From an uncultured Cyclobacteriaceae bacterium (GTDB taxonomy: Bacteria; Bacteroidota; Bacteroidia; Cytophagales; Cyclobacteriaceae), in assembly GCA_947492745.1 (NCBI GenBank), contig CANLOE010000003.1, positions 83,857-147,856 of the forward strand: 64,000 bases of DNA, in the 5' to 3' direction. The notes below the pieces were generated by a model. It saw only the letters and a list, made by a program, of their open reading frames with translations, was not told the origin of the DNA and did no database searches. Position 1 is the first letter of the stretch. Each line of letters opens with the position of its first letter. Positions 29,778 to 41,173 of this stretch are shown piece by piece. The translations under genes were made by a program, and so were the position numbers.

Positions 29778-32700
29778 ATGGGTAATGATGAAATACTTAA
29801 ACAAACCATTTTAAAGCTAAAGAATAAAGAGCTGAGTCGAAGTGAGGCCAAGCATATCCTTGATAAGATGAGAGGTAAAGGTTCGAAGGGTGAAAAAAGT
29901 CCTAAAAGTAATGATGGGGACCATCCCGAGGGGCAGGACCGCATAGCAGTAGTTGGGATATCACTTCAGGCACCCGGGGCTACCAACAAAGATGAGTTTT
30001 GGAATAATCTGGAACGGGGTATCGTCGGAACCCAGGAACTCACCTCCAAGTACCTAGATCTGACTACCCAGTTCGACCCGACCCAACAGCAGGAAAAAAC
30101 GTATTGCAAATGGGGAGGTATGCTTGAGGAAAGAGATTGTTTTGACCCCTTGTTTTTCAATATATCCCCTTGGGAGGCCCATGCGATGAATGCTAACCAG
30201 CGATTGGTATTGCAGGAGTGCTGGAAAAGCCTAGAGGATGCCGGGTATAACCCTAAGCAATTCGATGGAGAAAAAGTAGGTGTATTTATCGGAGCAGAGC
30301 CCACGAACTACTTTCACGGATCTTTTACAGGGACATCAGATGCTATTGTCGCTTCACGTCTGTCCTATTCGCTCAATATAAAAGGTCCCGCCATAGCGAT
30401 AAATACGGGTTGCTCTTCTTCGGGAGTGGCCATCCACTTGGCCTGTGAAAGTATACGGAACGGAGAGTGTCCACTGGCATTGGCAGGAGGTGTTTTTGGG
30501 AACTTGGATGCCGATATTATGATTGCGCTATCGCAGGTGGGACTGGTTTCTCCTACTGGAAAATGCCGTACCTTCGACGCTCAAGCCGATGGAACACTAT
30601 TCAGTGAGGGAGTGGGTATAGTGGTACTCAAGCCATTGCAACAGGCGATATCGGACAAGGACAATATCTATGGTGTCATCGAAGGTTCCGGGGTCAATCA
30701 GGACGGTAAGAGTAACGGTATCACTGCTCCCAATGGAGCTTCGCAACAAGAACTAATGACCGATGTCTATCGACGGTTCAATATTGATCCGGAAAAGATT
30801 TCTTTGTTCGAAGCCCACGGTACGGCTACCAAGCTAGGAGATCCTATAGAAGTAAATGCACTGGTGCGTACCTTCAAACAATACACATCAAAGAAAAATT
30901 TTTGTTATCTAGGTAGTGCCAAAGCGACCATTGGCCATACATCGGCAGCTGCGGGTGTCCTCGGACTTAGTAAAGTACTGTTGTCCATGAAGAACAGGAA
31001 AATACCAAAACTGCCTCATTTCAACAAATTGAACCCGCTGATAGAGCTTGAAGGTTCGGCTTTTCAGATACCCGAAGAGACAGTTATTTGGGAGCATGAA
31101 CCCGACCGACCAAGAATGGCTTCTCTCAACTCTTTTGGGCACAGTGGTACCAATTCCCATCTGGTCATCAGCGAGTATATAGCGCAGCCCTCAACTACAG
31201 CGAAGGATTCACCGGTAGCGAAGCAGCAAGATTACCTCATACCCTTATCCGCTACCACAGAAGAAGCACTTAGCACCTATGCTGATAAACTGCTATATTT
31301 TCTGGAAAATGAGGCCATTGAAAGTGAGCTGCCCAACATTGCCTACACAATGCAGCTGGGTAGGCCCGATCTGGAAGAACGAGTGGTATTTCTAGGAAAG
31401 GATATCACCTCCATGGCCAAACACATCCGATTGTTTCTGGAAGGGGAAAAAGGGTCAGTCAGTACCTTTTACAAAAGAAATATAGACGAAGAAGACCCCA
31501 AACCTATCGCGAAGATAAAGCTGGAGGACAAGGCACTTCGAGAAACGTCCAAAACGTGGTATGCCAAAGGAGAAATACACAAAATTGCTGAAAAATGGTC
31601 ACTCGGTCACCGTATTTATTGGGAATCCCTATATCCGTCCAAACTACAAAAAATGAGCCTCCCCGTCTATCCATTCGCTAAGGGGCAATTTGGCAGGAAC
31701 AACAATAAAACCCTGATGGCGGGTAAAGAAGATGCCGCTAAGCTATCGGTATCGACCCTGCATCCGCTGGTACATATCAATACCTCCGATTTTCATAAAC
31801 AACGCTTCAGCAGTACTTTCTCCGGCGAAGAATTTTTCTTTAGGGACCATGTCATCAATGGCGAAAAGGTATTACCGGGAGTAGCCTATCTGGAAATGGC
31901 CAGAGCGGCCTTACATAGAGCGCTGGGCGATTCGGCCAAAAACCTACAGTTCAGTTTACGGGAAGTCATTTGGGCACAACCCATTAGGGCAACCCAAGCT
32001 ACCACTCAAGTACATATGGACTTACTGTTTGAAAGCGAAAATGTAATCTCCTTTGAAGTTTACAGTGAAGAAAAACAGAGCGAAAAGACAATACACAGTA
32101 AAGGTACTGCTGTAATCGGCGACATCGCTACCGTCCCACCCTTGAACATCGAGGCCTATAAGACCTCTTTTCTAGAAGGTCACATCGATAAAGCCACTGT
32201 ATACAATGCCTACGACGATATCGGCATAGCTTACGGAGATGCCCATCAGAGTATAGAGGAGATACATTTGGGACAGTCATCCATCTTGACAAAACTCACG
32301 CTACCCAGTGTTGTATCGGATACACTCAATGACTACATGCTTCACCCATCACTATTGGATGGCGCACTGCAATCCATTATGGGATTGAACTTGAAAAAAG
32401 GAGCAAAAGACCCATCGTTACCTTTTGCTCTGGAAAAAATGGACATGTACCAACCCTGTACCTCAACGATGTGGGTCCATGCGAGCCATAAATCCGAAAA
32501 CGAAACCAACGGTAAAATACAAAAGTATGATTTGAACTTATACAACGATACGGGTGCGCTATGCTTCCAGCTCTCCGGGTTTACCTCTCGTACCCTGAAA
32601 ATCGGAAATACGGACCATGCTTGCCTATTACTGAGTCCCTATTGGAAGCAAAAGGCTATATCAGTACAGCGTGAAGAGGCTGTCAATGATTTGTCATCGA

Positions 32701-35700
32701 CCCTTCTCTTGTGTGGTATGCCGGCCGGTAAGGCCGCTGAAGTGGATGTGCAGACACCTGCATCACTAGAGGTACTGGAAGTGGGAGAATACCCAGGAGA
32801 TACGGCTACTGCTTATGTTCATTTTGCAAAAGCTGCTTTTGAAGCAGTCCGTAAAGTGTTGCAGGGAGATTTGAGCAATAGAGGGGTTTTCCAAATTATG
32901 GTACCCGCAGAGATGCCATGGTCAAAGGGTCTTTCCGGACTTTTGAAAACTGCTCAAATGGAAAACCCCGAATTCCGGGGCCAAATCATCGAAATCGACA
33001 AGCCTGCGCAATCCAAAATCGCGGAAATAGCCCTTTCCAACCGGTATAACTACGGAGATAAAGTTCTTCGCTATGAAAACAATCAGTGTTGGGTGCAGCA
33101 ATGGGATGGAGAAGAGTGCGATCTAAAACAAAACAAAAGTATCGCATGGAAAGACGATGAAGTCTATCTCGTGACGGGAGGAGCAGGTGGTCTGGGGAAA
33201 ATATTTGCGAAGGACATTGTATCGAAAGTCAACAGTACTACGGTGATTTTAGTTGGACGATCAGCATTGGATCAGCATAAGGTGGATGAACTGGAATCAT
33301 TATCTACTACGAAAAGTCTAGTGGTATACCGTCAACTGGATATTACCGATGAGTCGGCCATACTACAATTTCTGAATCGGACCCAACAAGAATTTGGGGC
33401 GGTGAACGGTATCATTCATGCCGCAGGAATCATCAAAGATGATTATATTCTAAAGAAAGATATCGAGGAAATCCCTCAGGTACTCGCTCCTAAAGTACAG
33501 GGTTTGGTCAATCTGGATAAGGCGACCGCTAACCTTCCGTTACGCTTTTTTACGGTGTTTTCTTCCATAACGGCCAGCTTTGGTAACCCAGGCCAATCGG
33601 ATTATGCCATGGCAAATGCTTTTGCGGACTATTATGCGGACTACAGGGACGGTTTGGTGAGCGCCGGTACCCGAAGTGGCAAGACACTTTCCATAGCATG
33701 GCCTTTGTGGAAAAATGGGGGAATGATAGCCTCTGGCCTTACCTCGGAAATGCTCTTTAAAAGTACAGGTACGCACATGATGGCAACGCAGATAGGTGTA
33801 GAGGCATTGAACTTTGGGCTGGGAACAGGCAAAGCCCACCTCTTGCCCGTAGAAGGTAATATACAACAGATACGGTCCCTACTATTGACTGCCCCCACTA
33901 TCGGAAATGGGGCAGGCAATGGTCAAAAAATAGAGGAGGAAATCGAGGCTCCTGTCGAAGATAAGGACAAAGCGGCCCCAGAGTTTGCCAAACAAATAGA
34001 GCTGTATGTCAAAGATAAAATATCCGAAGGCATCGATCTACCCGTAGAGCAACTCAATGTATCCAAGTCCATGGAAACGTATGGTATCGATTCTATAATG
34101 GTCATGAAACTGACCACACTCTTTGAAGAGGATTTGGGTACCCTGCCCAAAACCCTCTTTTTCGAGTATCAAACTATACGTGAACTGTCAGCATACTTTA
34201 AGAAAAAGCACCATGCCAAGTTTAAAAAGATACTCTCAGGGCATGCTGGAGGTGATACGGCGGCCATCGCCGAAAAACCGGCTTCTCCGATAGCCGATAA
34301 AGTCTCTGGACGGGAAAAGGCCCCTGTGACTCTGGGCAGCCGGTTTTCGCTCCCGGCAAAATCGGCCGAACGAGCACCCATGGAACCTATGGAACCTATT
34401 GAATCCGGTATTGCCATTGTAGGGTTGGCGGGTAGGTACCCACAGGCCAACAATGTTCATGAATTCTGGGAAAACCTCAAAAACGGAAAGGACTGTATCA
34501 CGGAAGTGCCGAAAGATAGGTGGGACCATGCAAAATACAACTACAGTAAATGGGGCGGTTTTATAGAGGGTGTCAAAGAATTCGACCCTTTGTTTTTCAA
34601 TATTTCCCCACAAGAGGCCTCTTTTATGGATCCCCAAGAACGCTTGTTTTTGCAAACGGCATATGAAACCATGGAAGATGCAGGCTATACACCATCTACC
34701 GTAGCCGAACAGGGGAATGTGGGCGTTTATGTAGGGGTAATGTATGGAGAATATCAATTGTATGGAGTGCAAGAGACCTTTGAAGGAAGGACCAAGGCAC
34801 TGGCCAGTAGTGCCTCCTCCATTGCCAACCGTGTTTCCTATTTCTGTAACTTTCACGGGCCTTGTATGGCCGTCGATACGATGTGTTCTTCTTCTCTGAC
34901 CACGGTACATTTAGCGTGCGAAGCCATATATCGCGGAGAATGCGATGCGGCTATTGCCGGAGGGGTAAATGTATCGGTACATCCCAACAAATACCAACTT
35001 CTGTACCAAGGTAAATTTGAATCCAGTAAAGGCCGATGCGAAAGTTTCGGCGAAGGAGGGGACGGATATGTACCTGGAGAAGGCGTGGGCGCGGTACTGT
35101 TGAAACCGATGGCCAAAGCGATAGCCGATGGAGATAAAATATATGGAATTATCAAAGGGTCGGCAGTCAACCATGGCGGTAAAACCAATGGCTACTCGGT
35201 ACCTAATCCCAAGGCGCAGGCCGCGGTGATCAATCGCGCCTTCGAGCAGTCCGGTATCAACCCGCGTACGCTTAGCTACGTAGAAGCCCATGGTACAGGT
35301 ACTTCTTTGGGTGACCCTATAGAAATTGCCGGATTGGACAGTACTTTTGGAGAATATACGGATGATAAACAGTTTTGTGCTATTGGTTCTGCCAAGTCCA
35401 ATATCGGGCATTGTGAAAGTGCTGCCGGAATAGGAGGCATCACCAAAATACTATTACAGCTAAAGCATAAACAACTAGCCCCATCGCTGCATTCGGAGAC
35501 GCTCAACCCCAACATTGACTTTGCCAATAGCCCATTTTATGTACAGCAGACACTTACAGAATGGAAAAAACCCGTGTCCAACCATGAAGGCGAAACCAAA
35601 ACCTACCCTCGCCTCGCCGGTATTTCCTCGTTTGGGGCAGGAGGGTCCAACGCCCATCTGCTCATCGAAGAATTTGAAGCATTACCTATCGAATCCAGTA

Positions 35701-38700
35701 CGCCTACTATAGACAGATTAGCTTCCGGTATCATCTTACTGTCCGCTAAAGATGAAGAAAAACTAAAAGAGCGTGCTGAACAGTTGATAGAATGGCTCAA
35801 AGAAAATAACGTAACCGATGAACTGTATGCTTCGATGGCCTATACACTACAAGTAGGCAGACAACCCTTGGAACAACGTTTAGCTATCATAGCAAATGAT
35901 AGGGAAAGCTTATCTGCGGCGCTTAAGAGCTATCTATCCGATAACTCCGATGTTGCCGATGTACATCAGGGTAGGGTCAACCCGCACAGGAAAGGCCTGC
36001 CAAATTTTGACTCAGAGGAAGAAGAATGGGAGAAAGGACTTGAACTGTTGCGCAGTCATCAATTACGTGTCGCATTGGAGTTTTGGTGTATAGGCCTGGA
36101 TGTCCCCTGGAACGCTTTGTATACAGCGGATACTCGACCCCAAAGGGTCCATCTACCTACTTACCCCTTTGCGAAAGAGGTTTATTGGGCTGCTGAGGAG
36201 AACATCTCTATAGTCCAAGATAAATACAAGAGTCGCGATGTGGCCGTTCTGCATCCCTTGCTCCATAAGAATAAATCTACTTTCTCAGAACAACGTTTCT
36301 GTTCGACATTTACGGGAGAAGAGTTCTTCTTGGCCGATCATGTCATCAAAGGACAGAAAATACTTCCCGGAGCGGCCTATTTGGAAATCGTAAGAGCGGC
36401 CATAACTGAAGCAAGTGAAGGTCTGTTGAGTGAACCCAGTATATTGATATTGGAAAATGTAGTCTGGACAGCACCATTGTTCTCCGATAAGGACTTGGTC
36501 AATCTGGAGGTAAAGCTGGTGCCTGAGGCACAGGGTATCATCAGTTATGAGGTGGCGAGTACTCCGAGTACTCCCGAAGGGCAGTCCATCACACACAGTA
36601 GGGGCAAGGCAAAATTCACCCCTGCTACAGATAGACAGGCTCAGCAGATCGGTCCTATAAAGGAAAGGTGCAATCAAGCACAGATCGAAGCGGAAAATTG
36701 CTATAAGGCCTTCGATGAGGTAGGCATGAACTACGGAAAGACGCATCAGTGCATCGAGACACTCTATATCGGCAAAGATGAAAGCCTGGCAAAGCTAAGG
36801 CTGCCGGATAGCCGCATGGCTACATTGGACGAATATTTCCTTCATCCGGGAATCATCGATGCTGTATTTCAGGCTAATATCGGCCTATTGGTAGATTGGT
36901 CCGCGAAAGCAGAAGCGCCCTTGGACCCTATGATGCCCTTTGCGATGAAGAAAATGGAAATCCATGCAGGTTGTACCTCGGAAATGTGGGCGCATACTAC
37001 CTATACCAACAAACGGCAACAAACAGGAGGCCTGCTGCAAGTGGATATAGCACTATACGATGTGCAGGGGCAGCCCGTAGCTAGCATTTCCGGGCTATCC
37101 TGTAGGGCAGCAAAAGAGAATACGCCCATAACAGCAAATAGCACAGTCGCTACCGAAAGTGGTATTGCTAGTAAAAATTTCCTGTTGACACCCGTTTGGG
37201 AGCCGGTCCGTATAGAGGAACACCTGACTTCCGCACCAAAGTCAAGCAATAAGTTGGTCATCGGCCAAGAAAGTCATATGCCCGAAGCCCTGAAGATAGA
37301 TTTTCAGGGTGTGGCCTATCTTCAGGTTCATGCTGATGATACGGTAGAGACGATAGTTGAAAAACTGGACGGTAGTGATGGAATCAACGAGATTGTCTGG
37401 ATGGCTTCCGACAAGGGGATAGATTCCGTATTGGACAATCGACTCATCACCGAGCAGGAGTGTTCCTTACTTCCCTGCTTTAGGTTCATAAAAGCTTTGA
37501 TCAAAACAGGTCATACCAGAGAGACGATATACTGGACAGTCATCACCCAACAGGGACAGGCCATCTATCAAAACGATACTGTCGACCCTACTTCAGCCGG
37601 TCTGTTTGGTTTGATAGGAACAATGGTCCGAGAGTATCCAAAATGGAATGCCCGCTTGATCGATCTCGAAAAGGGCAAAAGCTGGCATACCGTTATCAAT
37701 GAACTACCATTTGACAGTACGGGCAATGCATGGGTATATCGCGGTAACCAATGGTACAGGCCCAAAATGACACCCTTGACAAGTATTCAAAAAGAACGTC
37801 AAAACTATAAAAAAGGAGGGCTCTACGTTGTGTTGGGTGGCTCTGGAGGTATTGGAGAGACCTGGAGTGAATATATGGTCAAAAATTACAATGCCCAGAT
37901 TGTCTGGATCGGTAGGCGTAACCGAAATAAAGAGATTGAGACGAAGCTTGACAGGATCGAGGTTTTTGGGCCGAGGCCCCACTATATCGCTGCGGATGCA
38001 ACCGATATCACCATGATGCAAAAAGCGCATCAGGAGATTCAAGCGCTCTATGGCGCTGTAAATGGTGTGGTACACTCGGCATTGTTGTTGAAGGATAGCG
38101 CCTTATCGAACATGACGGAAGAGGATTTTTCTTCTTCTCTTCGGATAAAAGTTGATGCGAGTGTACACATAGCAGAAGTGTTCAACTCAGAAAGTCTGGA
38201 TTTTATTTTGTTCTTTTCTTCCATGAACTCCTTTGCCAAATCACCAGGGCAGAGCAACTATGCCGCTGGCTGTACTTTCCAAGATGCTTATGCTTATCAG
38301 TTGAACCGTGAAATAGCTGCTGATATAAAGCTTGTCAACTGGGGCTATTGGGGAAGTGTCGGGGTAGTGGCATCCGATGACTATCGCGAGAGGATGGAGC
38401 GCATCGGTCTGGGTTCCATAGAACCTGAAGAAGGGATGGAGGTTCTGGAGCAATTGTGCGGTGGGCAATACGGGCAGCTGGGCTTTATCAGGTTGAGCAA
38501 ACAATTGGCCAAAGAGTGGCTAGGTTTGGTCCACGAGTCCCCAGAGCCTATATCGAAAGAGAACACAGTAAGGGAAAACGTCCCGGTAATATCCGAACCA
38601 TCAAAACACCGTCCATCCCATCGGGACCAGAGTGAAACGGTATCGGTAGGTGTCGAGCAATTACTGGACAGAGGGATTGCCAAAGTCAAAGAATTGGTCA

Positions 38701-40997
38701 GCGACTCGCTAAAGATACCTTTGAAGAAATTGGATGCCGCCGAACCTCTGGAAAAGTACGGATTGGATTCCATCTTGGTAGTACAATTGAGCGACGAACT
38801 GGAAAAGGTCTTTAGTGGATTGAGCAGTACGATATTTTTCGAGTATCAGACCATTGAAGCCTTAGTAGAGTACCTCGTGGACGAAGAGCCGGATACCATG
38901 AAAAACTGGTTGGGCCTTCAAGATACCACTGAGCAGGAAAAGGTGCTAAGCAGCGTGGGAGATAAGGGGAGTCGGCAGCTATCCACACTGAAAATGGAAA
39001 ATGTGCGATTTTCTCCTAGCGAAAACAGCGTGTCCGCTACGCTACCGGAGGCAGGTTCAAGTTCGGAAAACGAGGATATCGCTATCATAGGACTGTCGGG
39101 GAGATATCCGCAAGCTATAGACCTGGAAGTATTCTGGGAAAACCTGAAAGTGGGTAAAAACTGTATCTCGGAGGTTCCGTCCATGCGCTGGGACTGGCGT
39201 AAATATTATGATGAGGAAAAAGGCAAGCAAGGCTATATATACAGTAAGTATGGTGGTTTCATGGAAGATGTTTCGTGTTTCGATCCTTACTTTTTCCAAA
39301 TATCTCCGATGGATGCCGAGCTAATGGATCCTCAGGAGCGTCTCTTTTTGGAGATTGCTTATGCATGCATCGAAGATGCCGGTTATACACCGGAAAACTT
39401 GAGTGGCAACAGAAAAGTAGGGGTGTATACCGGAGTCATGAACAGTAACTATCCCACAGGTACCCGATTCTGGTCCATTCCCAACAGGGTCTCTTACTTG
39501 TTTGATTTTCAGGGGCCAAGTATGGCTATTGATACTGCTTGTTCCTCTTCACTGACAGCCATACATTTGGCTATCGAGAGTCTGCGGAAAGGCACCAGTG
39601 AAGTGGCTATTGCCGGCGGTGTCAATGTGATAGCCGGCCCTAATCATTATATAGGCTTGTCGGCGGGTATGATGCTATCCTCGGGCAATCAGTGCAAATC
39701 GTTCGGCGATGGAGCCGACGGCTTTGTCGATGGTGAAGGTGTGGGAGCCGTGCTGCTGAAGCCTAAGAGCAAAGCGATTGCTGACGGGGACAATATCTAT
39801 GGTATCATAAAAGGCAGCAGCCTTAACGCTGGAGGAAAAACCAATGGTTTTACTGTGCCCAACCCCATAACCCAAGCTAGATTGATCAAAGAGACCCTGA
39901 GAAATGCAAAAGTCAATGCCCGGGAAATCAGCTATATAGAAGCCCATGGTACGGGTACGGCGCTGGGAGATCCCATAGAGATCAACGGCTTGACCCGAGC
40001 ATTCAAAGAAGATACCAATGAAAAACAATACTGTGCCATAGGCTCATTGAAATCGAATATCGGTCATTGTGAAAGTGCCGCAGGTATTGGAGCACTCACT
40101 AAAGTCTTGTTACAGATGAAACATAAGAAGATCGTGCCTTCTTTGCACTCTAAAGACCCGAATCCTAAGATTGATTTTGAAAACACACCATTTGCCGTTC
40201 AGCAAGAGCTTTCCGATTGGGCCAAGCCGACCATTGAACAACAGGGCAGTACTAAAGAGATTCCCCGAATCGCCGGTATTTCGTCCTTTGGGGCAGGAGG
40301 TGCCAGTGCTCACCTGATCATTGAAGAATATAACAAGGAAAGTACGGTGCCCATTACCGATGCGGGTGTTCAGCCTGTGATCATCGTACTGTCAGCAAAA
40401 AGTATGGACAGGTTGGAAGCTCAGGCCCGACAGTTGTACAAAGCAATGGAGAAAAGTCATTTTCAAAATGGTGATCTGGCAGATATAGCGTATACGCTGC
40501 AAAAAGGACGAAGACAAATGAATACAAGGCTGGCATTTGTTGCAGACTCCATTAGTACAGTAAAAGAAAACTTACATAGTTTCCTACAGACAGGAGAGGG
40601 GACGAACCTCTTACACTTTGGCCAAGCGTCCGATCATGAGGATATGATATCTGATTTTGTAAATGACAAAGTCCTTATGAATACAGTGATAACAAAGTGG
40701 GTCGGGGACAAGCTGTACGATAAGCTAATAGCTATGTGGGTGAAAGGATTGAATTTCAACTGGGATAAGCTCTATGATGCACGGCCGGTACCGAATAAAA
40801 TAAGCTTACCTACTTATCCTTTCGAGAAGGAGCACTACTGGATGACGGAATTACCGATGCCGGCCCAAAAAGCAACAATAATCGATAATGATAACGGGAC
40901 TCATTTTGACGAAGCGTATTATGAGGACCTTTTCGATGATGTGGCATCGGGTAGATTGACTGTGGAAGCGGCCGTTTTGAAAGGTCCGAGAGTCTAG
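29778..40997 (+). CDS. Trans-AT PKS subunit 4: KS-DH-KR-ACP / KS-DH-KR-ACP / KS
   Basis: 3739 aa from ATG 29778; an in-frame TTG at 29754 would overlap PKS subunit 3 and is less likely. N-terminal docking-like hairpin. Module 7: KS (Cys212; unusual NTGCSSSG, MNANQRL and KATIGHT), DH (His691, Asp861), KR (core from about 1127), ACP (Ser1439). Module 8: KS (Cys1703), DH (His2188, Asp2361), a KR of a different subtype (core from about 2682, GGSGGIGETWSEYM, long N-terminal subdomain), ACP (Ser2998). A third KS (Cys3255) closes the protein, followed by a docking-like tail (DLFDDVASGRLTVEAA). That KS lacks its own processing domains; its KR and ACP are at the start of PKS subunit 5. Modules 7 and 8 should give conjugated alkenes. 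Confidence 0.95.
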   Translation: MGNDEILKQTILKLKNKELSRSEAKHILDKMRGKGSKGEKSPKSNDGDHPEGQDRIAVVGISLQAPGATNKDEFWNNLERGIVGTQELTSKYLDLTTQFDPTQQQEKTYCKWGGMLEERDCFDPLFFNISPWEAHAMNANQRLVLQECWKSLEDAGYNPKQFDGEKVGVFIGAEPTNYFHGSFTGTSDAIVASRLSYSLNIKGPAIAINTGCSSSGVAIHLACESIRNGECPLALAGGVFGNLDADIMIALSQVGLVSPTGKCRTFDAQADGTLFSEGVGIVVLKPLQQAISDKDNIYGVIEGSGVNQDGKSNGITAPNGASQQELMTDVYRRFNIDPEKISLFEAHGTATKLGDPIEVNALVRTFKQYTSKKNFCYLGSAKATIGHTSAAAGVLGLSKVLLSMKNRKIPKLPHFNKLNPLIELEGSAFQIPEETVIWEHEPDRPRMASLNSFGHSGTNSHLVISEYIAQPSTTAKDSPVAKQQDYLIPLSATTEEALSTYADKLLYFLENEAIESELPNIAYTMQLGRPDLEERVVFLGKDITSMAKHIRLFLEGEKGSVSTFYKRNIDEEDPKPIAKIKLEDKALRETSKTWYAKGEIHKIAEKWSLGHRIYWESLYPSKLQKMSLPVYPFAKGQFGRNNNKTLMAGKEDAAKLSVSTLHPLVHINTSDFHKQRFSSTFSGEEFFFRDHVINGEKVLPGVAYLEMARAALHRALGDSAKNLQFSLREVIWAQPIRATQATTQVHMDLLFESENVISFEVYSEEKQSEKTIHSKGTAVIGDIATVPPLNIEAYKTSFLEGHIDKATVYNAYDDIGIAYGDAHQSIEEIHLGQSSILTKLTLPSVVSDTLNDYMLHPSLLDGALQSIMGLNLKKGAKDPSLPFALEKMDMYQPCTSTMWVHASHKSENETNGKIQKYDLNLYNDTGALCFQLSGFTSRTLKIGNTDHACLLLSPYWKQKAISVQREEAVNDLSSTLLLCGMPAGKAAEVDVQTPASLEVLEVGEYPGDTATAYVHFAKAAFEAVRKVLQGDLSNRGVFQIMVPAEMPWSKGLSGLLKTAQMENPEFRGQIIEIDKPAQSKIAEIALSNRYNYGDKVLRYENNQCWVQQWDGEECDLKQNKSIAWKDDEVYLVTGGAGGLGKIFAKDIVSKVNSTTVILVGRSALDQHKVDELESLSTTKSLVVYRQLDITDESAILQFLNRTQQEFGAVNGIIHAAGIIKDDYILKKDIEEIPQVLAPKVQGLVNLDKATANLPLRFFTVFSSITASFGNPGQSDYAMANAFADYYADYRDGLVSAGTRSGKTLSIAWPLWKNGGMIASGLTSEMLFKSTGTHMMATQIGVEALNFGLGTGKAHLLPVEGNIQQIRSLLLTAPTIGNGAGNGQKIEEEIEAPVEDKDKAAPEFAKQIELYVKDKISEGIDLPVEQLNVSKSMETYGIDSIMVMKLTTLFEEDLGTLPKTLFFEYQTIRELSAYFKKKHHAKFKKILSGHAGGDTAAIAEKPASPIADKVSGREKAPVTLGSRFSLPAKSAERAPMEPMEPIESGIAIVGLAGRYPQANNVHEFWENLKNGKDCITEVPKDRWDHAKYNYSKWGGFIEGVKEFDPLFFNISPQEASFMDPQERLFLQTAYETMEDAGYTPSTVAEQGNVGVYVGVMYGEYQLYGVQETFEGRTKALASSASSIANRVSYFCNFHGPCMAVDTMCSSSLTTVHLACEAIYRGECDAAIAGGVNVSVHPNKYQLLYQGKFESSKGRCESFGEGGDGYVPGEGVGAVLLKPMAKAIADGDKIYGIIKGSAVNHGGKTNGYSVPNPKAQAAVINRAFEQSGINPRTLSYVEAHGTGTSLGDPIEIAGLDSTFGEYTDDKQFCAIGSAKSNIGHCESAAGIGGITKILLQLKHKQLAPSLHSETLNPNIDFANSPFYVQQTLTEWKKPVSNHEGETKTYPRLAGISSFGAGGSNAHLLIEEFEALPIESSTPTIDRLASGIILLSAKDEEKLKERAEQLIEWLKENNVTDELYASMAYTLQVGRQPLEQRLAIIANDRESLSAALKSYLSDNSDVADVHQGRVNPHRKGLPNFDSEEEEWEKGLELLRSHQLRVALEFWCIGLDVPWNALYTADTRPQRVHLPTYPFAKEVYWAAEENISIVQDKYKSRDVAVLHPLLHKNKSTFSEQRFCSTFTGEEFFLADHVIKGQKILPGAAYLEIVRAAITEASEGLLSEPSILILENVVWTAPLFSDKDLVNLEVKLVPEAQGIISYEVASTPSTPEGQSITHSRGKAKFTPATDRQAQQIGPIKERCNQAQIEAENCYKAFDEVGMNYGKTHQCIETLYIGKDESLAKLRLPDSRMATLDEYFLHPGIIDAVFQANIGLLVDWSAKAEAPLDPMMPFAMKKMEIHAGCTSEMWAHTTYTNKRQQTGGLLQVDIALYDVQGQPVASISGLSCRAAKENTPITANSTVATESGIASKNFLLTPVWEPVRIEEHLTSAPKSSNKLVIGQESHMPEALKIDFQGVAYLQVHADDTVETIVEKLDGSDGINEIVWMASDKGIDSVLDNRLITEQECSLLPCFRFIKALIKTGHTRETIYWTVITQQGQAIYQNDTVDPTSAGLFGLIGTMVREYPKWNARLIDLEKGKSWHTVINELPFDSTGNAWVYRGNQWYRPKMTPLTSIQKERQNYKKGGLYVVLGGSGGIGETWSEYMVKNYNAQIVWIGRRNRNKEIETKLDRIEVFGPRPHYIAADATDITMMQKAHQEIQALYGAVNGVVHSALLLKDSALSNMTEEDFSSSLRIKVDASVHIAEVFNSESLDFILFFSSMNSFAKSPGQSNYAAGCTFQDAYAYQLNREIAADIKLVNWGYWGSVGVVASDDYRERMERIGLGSIEPEEGMEVLEQLCGGQYGQLGFIRLSKQLAKEWLGLVHESPEPISKENTVRENVPVISEPSKHRPSHRDQSETVSVGVEQLLDRGIAKVKELVSDSLKIPLKKLDAAEPLEKYGLDSILVVQLSDELEKVFSGLSSTIFFEYQTIEALVEYLVDEEPDTMKNWLGLQDTTEQEKVLSSVGDKGSRQLSTLKMENVRFSPSENSVSATLPEAGSSSENEDIAIIGLSGRYPQAIDLEVFWENLKVGKNCISEVPSMRWDWRKYYDEEKGKQGYIYSKYGGFMEDVSCFDPYFFQISPMDAELMDPQERLFLEIAYACIEDAGYTPENLSGNRKVGVYTGVMNSNYPTGTRFWSIPNRVSYLFDFQGPSMAIDTACSSSLTAIHLAIESLRKGTSEVAIAGGVNVIAGPNHYIGLSAGMMLSSGNQCKSFGDGADGFVDGEGVGAVLLKPKSKAIADGDNIYGIIKGSSLNAGGKTNGFTVPNPITQARLIKETLRNAKVNAREISYIEAHGTGTALGDPIEINGLTRAFKEDTNEKQYCAIGSLKSNIGHCESAAGIGALTKVLLQMKHKKIVPSLHSKDPNPKIDFENTPFAVQQELSDWAKPTIEQQGSTKEIPRIAGISSFGAGGASAHLIIEEYNKESTVPITDAGVQPVIIVLSAKSMDRLEAQARQLYKAMEKSHFQNGDLADIAYTLQKGRRQMNTRLAFVADSISTVKENLHSFLQTGEGTNLLHFGQASDHEDMISDFVNDKVLMNTVITKWVGDKLYDKLIAMWVKGLNFNWDKLYDARPVPNKISLPTYPFEKEHYWMTELPMPAQKATIIDNDNGTHFDEAYYEDLFDDVASGRLTVEAAVLKGPRV

Positions 40998-41064
40998 CTA
41001 ACTCACTCTATTGTTATTTACAGGCCATAGGTAATGTCCATGGCCTCGAGGGGGTAGGCTGTAT

Positions 41065-41092
41065 AGGGGCAGTCAAGCCCCCTCATTTTCTG
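41065..41092 (+). terminator. Candidate hairpin terminator or attenuator between PKS subunits 4 and 5
   Basis: A stem GGGGC-agtcaa-GCCCC (41066-41081) is followed by CTCATTTTCT, in the 176-bp gap downstream of PKS subunit 4. A further GGCCAT/ATGGCC hairpin lies just upstream. The T-tract is short, so partial termination or transcript processing is as likely as full termination. The A/T-rich stretch after it, up to ATG 41174, could hold a promoter but I see no firm consensus. Confidence 0.4.
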
Positions 41093-41173
41093 ATATAGAA
41101 CACAATATAGATCATAGGTAACAATAATTAATGAGAACTTACTAATAATCAACTATTTAAAAAGAAATAAAAA

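Noticed and set aside
34236..35411. Long minus-strand frames (up to 224 codons) inside PKS genes
   Set aside because: They run opposite KS coding sequence with strong conserved motifs on the + strand; codon bias of the real gene creates them.
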